Source: Phymorhynchus buccinoides (taxonomy: Eukaryota; Mollusca; Gastropoda; Neogastropoda; Raphitomidae). Taken from it: DNA of 64,000 nt. The notes beneath the pieces are model-generated. The model was not told the DNA's origin. It did not search any database and saw only the letters and a list, made by a program, of their open reading frames with translations. Positions 58,261 through 64,000 of this stretch are shown in pieces. Position 1 is the stretch's first letter; every line of letters starts with the position of its first letter. The position numbers and the translations under genes were made by a program. The stretch lies in NCBI GenBank assembly GCA_017654935.2, contig CM065699.1:42972874-43036873 (forward strand). The letters are read 5' to 3'.

Positions 58261-59236
58261 CTAGCTGGTGAGTAGATCGACTCTTGACTATAATGTGTAT
58301 CAGCGTGGAGTGGAGTCCTGTCTAGCTGGTGAGTATATCGACTCTTGACTATAATGTGCATCAGCGTGGAGTGGAGTCCTGTCCAGCTGGTGAATAGATC
58401 GACTCTTGACTATAATGTGTATCAGCGTGGAGTGGAGTCCTGTCCAGCTGGTGAGTAGATCGACTCTTGACTATAATGTGTATCAGCGTGGAGTGGAGTC
58501 CTGTCCAGCTGGTGAGTAGATCGACTCTTGACTATAATGTGCATCAGCGTGGAGTGGAGTCCTGTCCAGCTGGTGAGTAGATGGACTCTTGACTATAATG
58601 TGCATCAGCGTGGAGTGGAGTCCTGTCCAGCTGGTGAGTAGATCGACTCTTGACTATAATGTGTATCAGCGTGGAGTGGAGTCCTGTCTAGCTGGTGAGT
58701 AGATCGACTCTTGACTATAATGTGCATCAGCGTGGGGTGGAGTCCTGTCCAGCTGGTGAGTAGATCGACTCTTGACTATAATGTGCATCAGCGTGGAGTG
58801 GAGTCCTGTCCAGCTGGTGAGTAGATCGACTCTTGACTATAATGTGCATCAGCGTGGAGTGGAGTCCTGTCCAGCTGGTGAGTAGATCGACTCTTGACTA
58901 TAATGTGTATCAGCGTGGAGTGGAGTCCTGTCCAGCTGGTGAGTAGATCGACTCTTGACTATAATGTGCATCAGCGTGGAGTGGAGTCCTGTCCAGCTGG
59001 TGAGTAGATCGACTCTTGACTATAATGTGCATCAGCGTGGGGTGGAGTCCTGTCCAGCTGGTGAGTAGATCGACTCTTGACTATAATGTGCATCAGCGTG
59101 GGGTGGAGTCCTGTCCTGCTGGTGAGTAGATCGACTCTTGACTATAATGTGCATCAGCGTGGAGTGGAGTCCTGTCCAGCTGGTGAGTAGATCGACTCTT
59201 GACTATAATGTGTATCAGCGTGGAGTGGAGTCCTGT
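58261..59236 (+). repeat. 61 bp satellite, 16 head-to-tail units
   Basis: Exactly 16 units x 61 bp. A unit begins CTAGCTGGTGAGTAGATCGA or CCAGCTGGTGAGTAGATCGA, continues CTCTTGACTATAATGTG(C/T)A and ends TCAGCGTGGAGTGGAGTCCT GT. Units differ at few sites (C/T at the GTG(C/T)ATC position; GAGTGG/GGGTGG). Every unit but one (unit 3, GTGAATA) has CTGGTGAGTA, a strong splice-donor match. No frame stays open over the array. Confidence 0.97.
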
Positions 59237-59627
59237 CTTTGTAAAAGTTGTTCCTGTTCAAGATATGTCTTGTCTCCATCATCACTCATCTTTATATCAT
59301 CAGTTTTGAAATATAAATATTTAGAATAACTTATGATTATCGATGAGGAGGACTCTGGAGAAGTGTTAATTATATATGAAGAAGCTATCAAAGACTGACT
59401 GACTTTGAACAATTATCAATAATAGTAAATCAGTCATTAAGTGGGGCAGGTTATTTTATATGTGTGCAGGGAGGAGTTTCACTTCGTTTCACCTCAAATT
59501 ATATTCATTTGGCTTCGCTCCTTCGATCGGCTCATCCTCTCTTCAGTAACCAGCTTGACGAACCGAGACATCATCCTGGACTCATTCTTCACAACCCTCC
59601 ACCCGCAAATGATCGTCACGCCACCGA
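59237..59627. other. DNA between satellite and 26 bp array
   Basis: No gene recognised; a weak pyrimidine-rich stretch at 59520-59625. Confidence 0.4.
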
Positions 59628-59788
59628 CCCCTCATTCACTCATCCCCTTGTAACCCATCATTCACTCATCCCCTTGTAACCCCTCATTCACTCATCCCCT
59701 TGTAACCCCTCATTCACTCATCCCCTTGTAACCCCTCATTCACTCATCCCCTTGTAACCCCTCATTCACTCATCCCCTTGTAACCCCC
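59628..59788 (+). repeat. 26 bp minisatellite, 6 units
   Basis: The unit CCCCTCATTCACTCATCCCC then TTGTAA is repeated six times almost perfectly (one CCCATC variant). It resembles no telomere repeat. Confidence 0.95.
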
Positions 59789-60424
59789 TAACACCCAACT
59801 CCACCCCTTTACCCTGGCCCGTCTATCTTCGATTCATCATCCGGGACGGGATCTGTTCTTCACGACTGCTGCGGGTTTTCAACGACTTGGATCATCAGTG
59901 GCAGCCAGCGGCGTGTTGCAAAGCTCTTCGTGGACATCCGTATTCAACACCGTCGACAAGGAGTGAACACAACCTGTGCCTCGGGTTGTGCGTCTAATTG
60001 TGTGTCGGGGATAGTGTCGCGAGTTCCTTGTGGATTTTCTATATCATCGATATCAAAGTGGGACATCGATTTTCGTGCATTGTGCTTCAGTATCAACAGA
60101 ATAATAATTATCTAATCTTACATAGTCTTGCTTATAACCTAATTGATTGTTATTTCGCCTGTTTCGCACATCATCCTAAACATCATCTTTCATCCATCTC
60201 TTAAAGTAAAGACCCTTCTCATTCACATCATCACAATCCAATGTCATCCTTTATTTTCTTCACGTTCATTACAAACAGAGTACACACTGGTAAACAATCT
60301 AGTTTCTGTTTGTCGGTTGTTGTTTTTTCGTATGAAAGAAAAGTCGGTTGGTTGAAGTTTTGATTTAGACTACTTTCCACCTCGTCTATCTTAGCCTTGC
60401 ACCCAACCACTATACAACGCCACA
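59789..60424. other. DNA between 26 bp array and (GAT/GGT)n
   Basis: No gene recognised; 59850-60110 has a slightly coding-like base composition but no extended frame. Confidence 0.35.
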
Positions 60425-60747
60425 ATGATGATGATGATGATGATGGTGGTGATGGTGGTGATGATGATGATGATGGTGATGGTGGTGATGGTGGTGATGA
60501 TGATGATGGTGATGATGGTGGTGATGATGATGATGGTGATGATGATGATGATGATGATGATGGTGGGTGGTGATGGTGGTGATGGTGGTGATGATGATGA
60601 TGGTGATGATGGTGGTGATGGTGGTGATGATGATGATGGTGATGATGGTGGTGATGATGGTGATGATGATGGTGGTGATGATGATGATGGTGATGATGGT
60701 GGTGATGGTGGTGATGATGATGATGGTGATGATGGTGGTGATGGTGG

Positions 60748-60802
<55 letters not shown>

Positions 60803-60822
60803 GGTGATGGTGATGATGATGG

Positions 60823-60853
<31 letters not shown>

Positions 60854-60908
60854 GATGGTGGTGATGATGATGATGATGATGATGATGGTGATGATGGTGA
60901 TGATGATG

Positions 60909-60940
<32 letters not shown>

Positions 60941-60960
60941 GGTGATGATGGTGGTGATGG

Positions 60961-60997
<37 letters not shown>

Positions 60998-61055
60998 TGA
61001 TGAATGATGATGATGGTGATGATGGTGGTGATGGTGATGATGGTGGTGATGGTGG

Positions 61056-61102
<47 letters not shown>

Positions 61103-61332
61103 GTGGTGGTGATGATGATGATGGTGATGATGGTGGTGATGGTGGTGATGATGATGATGGTGATGATGATGGTGGTTGGATGATGTGGTGATGATGATGA
61201 TGGTGATGATGATGATGATGATGATGGTGGTGGTGACTGGTGATGATGATGGTGATGATGATGATGGTGATGATGATGATGATGGTGGTGATGATGATGA
61301 TGATGGTGATGATGGTGGTGATGGTGATGATG

Positions 61333-61364
<32 letters not shown>

Positions 61365-61384
61365 GGTGATGATGGTGGTGATGG

Positions 61385-61416
<32 letters not shown>

Positions 61417-61565
61417 GTGGTGATGATGATGATGGTGATGATGGTGGTGATGGTGGTGATGATGATGATGGTGATGATGGTGGTGATGGTGGTGATGATG
61501 ATGATGGTGATGATGATGATGATGATGATGGTGTGTGGTGATGGTGGTGATGGTGGTGATGGTGG

Positions 61566-61596
<31 letters not shown>

Positions 61597-61792
61597 GATG
61601 GTGGTGATGATGATGATGGTGATGATGGTGGTGATGGTGGTGATGATGATGATGGTGATGATGATGGTGATGATGATGATGATGGTGATGATGGTGGTGA
61701 TGGTGGTGATGATGATGATGGTGATGATGATGGTGGTGATGATGATGATGGTGATGATGGTGGTGATGGTGGTGATGATGATGATGGTGATG

Positions 61793-61846
<54 letters not shown>

Positions 61847-61867
61847 GTGGTGATGATGATGATGGTG

Positions 61868-61944
<77 letters not shown>

Positions 61945-61967
61945 GGTGGTGATGGTGGTGATGATGG

Positions 61968-61998
<31 letters not shown>

Positions 61999-62140
61999 GA
62001 TGATGATGATGGTGGTGATGGTGGTGGTGATGATGGTGATGATGGTGATGATGATGGTGATGATGATGATGATGATGATGGTGGTGATGGTGGTGATGAT
62101 GATGATGGTGATGATGATGATGGTGATGATGATGATGGTG
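60425..62140 (+). repeat. 1.7 kb (GAT/GGT)n trinucleotide array
   Basis: Every triplet is GAT or GGT with very few exceptions (GAATGA at 60994, TTGGATGATG at 61173, GACTGG at 61235, GTGTGG at 61530). The arrangement is not random: a 36 bp word, in codon letters DDDDGDDGGDGG, recurs many times. The 611-codon minus-strand frame (Ile/Thr, His and Ser/Pro runs) and the plus-strand Asp/Gly and Met/Val frames follow from the repeat and are not genes. Confidence 0.97.
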
Positions 62141-62204
62141 GGGCCCAACGGATCCTGGTGCGCTAACTGCAATCCCTGTGTAGAGCCTGACACTTTGTTA
62201 GAGA

Positions 62205-62460
62205 CCAGCCGGTGTGCTGGAAGCATGGTCTTTCCCTCAGTTGGGATATTGGAGGTCTTTTGTACAATAGTTCCGATCCCCCACCTTCTGGAAGTTCCGT
62301 GCTTGCAACCCCCTCTAACCTGTCACTCTCGTTGCTTCTGCCTTTTCGCTTTACTTACCGTCATCTGCCACCTTTCTGCCTTACTGGTCCATTCTCCTGC
62401 CTTTTAAATTTTGTTACAAAGACATTCTCTTCAGCCGAAGACGGACATGCTGGCGCATAA
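62205..62460 (+). mobile_element. Retroposon 3' region, copy B
   Basis: Second copy of the element at 56925-57284, in the same orientation, without the (AAG)n tail; similarity fades after about 62420. The two copies bracket the satellite region. Confidence 0.6.
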
Positions 62461-62751
62461 CGGCAGCATGACGCCTCTGCCCTCATTTGACAGGAGACTG
62501 TCTGAGCGATTGACGAAAAAGACGTCATCCCAGCCTCAGAATGAAAATGGCTGACAGCCAGATTTTGCTTTTGTTGAAAATGAAAGCATTGTCATCGTGT
62601 CAGTAAACATATTTATTCAGATCTCGTTTTTGAATGATACTAATTCTACGAACTGTGAACAATGAATTTGATTTGGAAATATCTTGTGTGTGTGTTTTTG
62701 CACATTCAGTGATTAAAAACAGTTTATTATAAACGGGTTTTGCTTTTCAAC

Positions 62752-62830
62752 TGTAGACTTATCTCTGGAGATAGGTTTGACAAAGAGCTCAGCTCGAAAG
62801 CTTAACTGTCTTTCTCTCCCCTACGATCCA
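62752..62830 (+). other. Possible Penelope-like element end with hammerhead-like core
   Basis: A hairpin TATCTCTGGAGATA (62760-62773) is followed by TTGACAA (62777-62783, hammerhead core consensus CTGANGA), a perfect stem GAGC/GCTC (62785-62788/62792-62795) and GAAA (62796-62799). This is the order stem I, core, stem II, GAAA of hammerhead ribozymes, which Penelope-like retroelements carry in their terminal repeats. Two core positions differ from consensus, and stem III with its cleavage site is not convincing, so this copy is probably dead or a look-alike. Confidence 0.35.
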
Positions 62831-63085
62831 GCCTGCCACCACTACTAAGGTCACGTATCGCTCCAGTTCGTTTTTGTGTGTTTCAAATATGACAGGAGTG
62901 GATTAACATTGCAGGGGCACGATTTTATTTACAAGTCATATCTGAACACTGCCAACTCTTTAAAACTGATCAAGATGGGTAGGGAAGAGCATCCCATTTG
63001 AACAATTCGCGTGCCATATGAAGCGGCCTCTCAGCTCGCATTATAAACGCTGACCGTGATACGGTTTTTTTATAATCCAATTCTG

Positions 63086-63215
63086 ATCGCTTCTCGGCCT
63101 TTTGGCTAAGACAGTGATTCAGGAACATAATTTTTTGTTTATACCCTGGTTGGTTTGTTCAGCCCGTCGTACATGGCGAAAGCCGATACGCGACGTTAAA
63201 CTGAACTTCCATCCA
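63086..63215 (+). mobile_element. U2-snRNA-headed SINE, copy C
   Basis: Starts with a perfect U2 5' end (ATCGCTTCTCGGCCTTTTGG, then CTAAGA) and follows the same body as copies A and B to CTGAACTTCCATCCA at 63215. The tail core is TTCAGCCCGTCGTACATGGC, then GAAAGCCGATACGCGACG. Possible imperfect duplications (CGGTTTTTT / CGTTTTT) flank it. Lies in the presumed intron or 3' flank of the M13 gene, on the opposite strand. Confidence 0.9.
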
Positions 63216-63242
63216 CGTTTTTGCGTTGCACCAGAGACCAGG

Positions 63243-63560
63243 GGTCCGTTTCACAAGGGCTAACGTTACGTAGCGTGAGCTTTTTTCGCCGACGTTTGCC
63301 AAAAACGTTTTGTGGCTACTCCCAAAGTATCTCTTGGCGAACTATCACGTGACTAGCATGGGGTGAATACATTTCTTGTTGTTGATTGGTCCATTAAAGT
63401 TTGGTTAAAATAATAAAAAAAATTTTTGACCAATCAGACAAGAGCTTGTAATATTCTTCCGCAAACGTTTTCTAAAGTGTTTCTTAGGCCCCGTTTGGCG
63501 TAAGCGTTATTCGCGCGGCGACCGTTATGTAGAGAAACTCAACCCTGTCTTTGGGGGTAG
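63243..63560. mobile_element. Hairpin-type MITE, tentative
   Basis: Inverse words CTTGTTGTTGATTGGTCC (63376-63393) and GACCAATCAGACAAG (63429-63443) face each other across an A/T core. Outer words GGGGTCCGTTTCACAAGGGC and GGCCCCGTTTGGCG are only loosely symmetrical. Many animal MITEs have this fold-back look; ends and target site are not resolved. Confidence 0.35.
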
Positions 63561-63687
63561 AATATTACATATTCACAAATGCTAATGAATTGCAGCTTAG
63601 GTATTTTAAATCGTGTCTGAAACAGTAGCGTTTCTTTTAGGAAGTGAGTGCATCAAGACAAGAACAACATGCGCAAAAAAAACTCAC

Positions 63688-64000
63688 ATCAATTGACGGT
63701 GGGCCTGGATGCAACACGTCTTCCACTACTATAGCGAAGAAGGCGTCCGTCCAGTAGTCGACACAGATCTTCTCCAGCTGGCCCTGAAAGCTGTAGTTGA
63801 CGGGCGGCCAGTTGTCGTCCCCTGCCAGCCCCCACCAGCCCCCGGAGGGAGCCACCACCTCCCGGATAAACCGGGTTCCGTTAGGGCCCGTCAGGCGCAT
63901 GTGGTCCAGGCAGGACAGGTAGAAGTTCTTCACCTTGGACTCGTAGTGCTCGGGGTCGTGGTCCGTGGACGGCAGAGCCTCCACCACTCGCCTCAGCTTC
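63688..64000 (-). CDS. M13 metallopeptidase (neprilysin/ECE family), partial internal exon
   Basis: Zinc endopeptidase family of type II membrane or secreted enzymes that cut small peptides outside the cell. The minus-strand frame from the window edge reads KLRRVVEALPSTDHDPEHYE, SKVKNFYLSCLDHM, PNGTRFIREVVAPSGGWWGL, DDNWPPVNYSFQGQLEKICV, DYWTDAFFAIVVEDVL. 'K.KNFY.SC.D', 'GGW', 'W' and 'FF..V..D' are the conserved track of the M13 N-terminal domain (Peptidase_M13_N). Two N-glycosylation sites (NGT, NYS) fit an ectodomain. The exon ends at a consensus donor (GAT/GTGAGT; first intron base 63687). The HExxH zinc site lies in later exons, not found in this window. Codons are GC-ending. Upstream exons lie beyond 64000. 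Confidence 0.85.

Noticed and set aside
59628..59788. Telomere-like repeat because of recurring TAACCCC
   Set aside because: The unit is 26 bp, not a 5-8 bp telomeric repeat, and only six copies.
60391..62226. 611-codon minus-strand open frame (Ile/Thr, poly-His, Ser/Pro)
   Set aside because: It lies wholly in a (GAT/GGT)n array, which has no stop codons in any minus-strand frame; the protein is an artefact of the repeat.
63086..63215. A functional U2 snRNA gene
   Set aside because: Identity with U2 ends after about 26 nt; the branch-point recognition region and Sm site are missing.

Overview
This window is eukaryotic, animal-type, repeat-dominated DNA. The best guess is a mollusc, probably a gastropod. 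The main reason is a tRNA-headed SINE at 40.5-40.9 kb (second, 5'-truncated copy at 46.1 kb) whose body matches, from memory, a SINE that is very common in gastropod genomes. Its match points are 'GACGCGCTCTCC', 'AGCAACCCGAATTTCA' and an aaccgaggtcctgtgtgc core. No operons, bacterial genes or phage genes are seen. Only two stretches look like host protein-coding exons with reasonable support: a 5'-incomplete exon of an M13 (neprilysin / endothelin-converting enzyme family) metallopeptidase on the minus strand at the right edge, and a short GC-rich terminal exon at 42.6 kb on the plus strand. A promoter-like stretch with a possible first exon at 38.8-39.0 kb is weaker. Almost all longer open frames fall in simple-sequence DNA and are not genes.

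Layout. 0-1.1 kb: decayed Tc1-like transposase. 1.1-7 kb: AT-rich DNA with one TTAA-flanked MITE. 7-12.6 kb: blocks of imperfect CA/GT and GA repeats. 13-16.1 kb: a SINE and one copy of a 1.2 kb unknown repeat (other copy at 30.5-31.7 kb). 20.4 kb: first U2-snRNA-headed SINE. 23.8-25.5 kb: a 1.75 kb purine tract. 26-30 kb: more CA/GA blocks. 33.1-33.6 kb: a 500-N gap. 34.3-41 kb: a dense pile of DNA transposons (two pogo/Tigger-like elements, one still carrying a CENP-B/Tigger DNA-binding domain; a TTAA-flanked MITE built from hairpin units; four copies of a 160 bp element, two of them split by later insertions) with a second U2-headed SINE and a full tRNA SINE. 41.4-43.7 kb: a LINE 3' end, a long-TIR MITE, the terminal exon and its 36 bp minisatellite. 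45-50 kb: SINE and MITE copies and a large 222 bp inverted repeat with microsatellites at both ends. 50-57.7 kb: minisatellites, LINE remnants, GT-rich DNA around a second 500-N gap. 58.2-62.1 kb: sixteen 61 bp satellite units, a 26 bp array and a 1.7 kb (GAT/GGT)n array. 62.2-64 kb: retroelement remnants, the third U2-headed SINE and the M13 exon.

The most interesting signal is a SINE family whose 5' head is the first 26 nt of U2 snRNA (5' stem-loop) fused to an unrelated ~100 bp body that can fold into a hairpin with a GAAA loop. Three copies are present, on both strands; two have perfect target-site duplications (7 and 10 bp). The interspersed elements otherwise act as independent parasites. 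The nested order of insertions in 34-41 kb gives a small relative chronology of their activity. Parts of the window, especially 7-31 kb, show extra single bases in repeat copies and ragged microsatellites, which suggests poorly polished long-read sequence.
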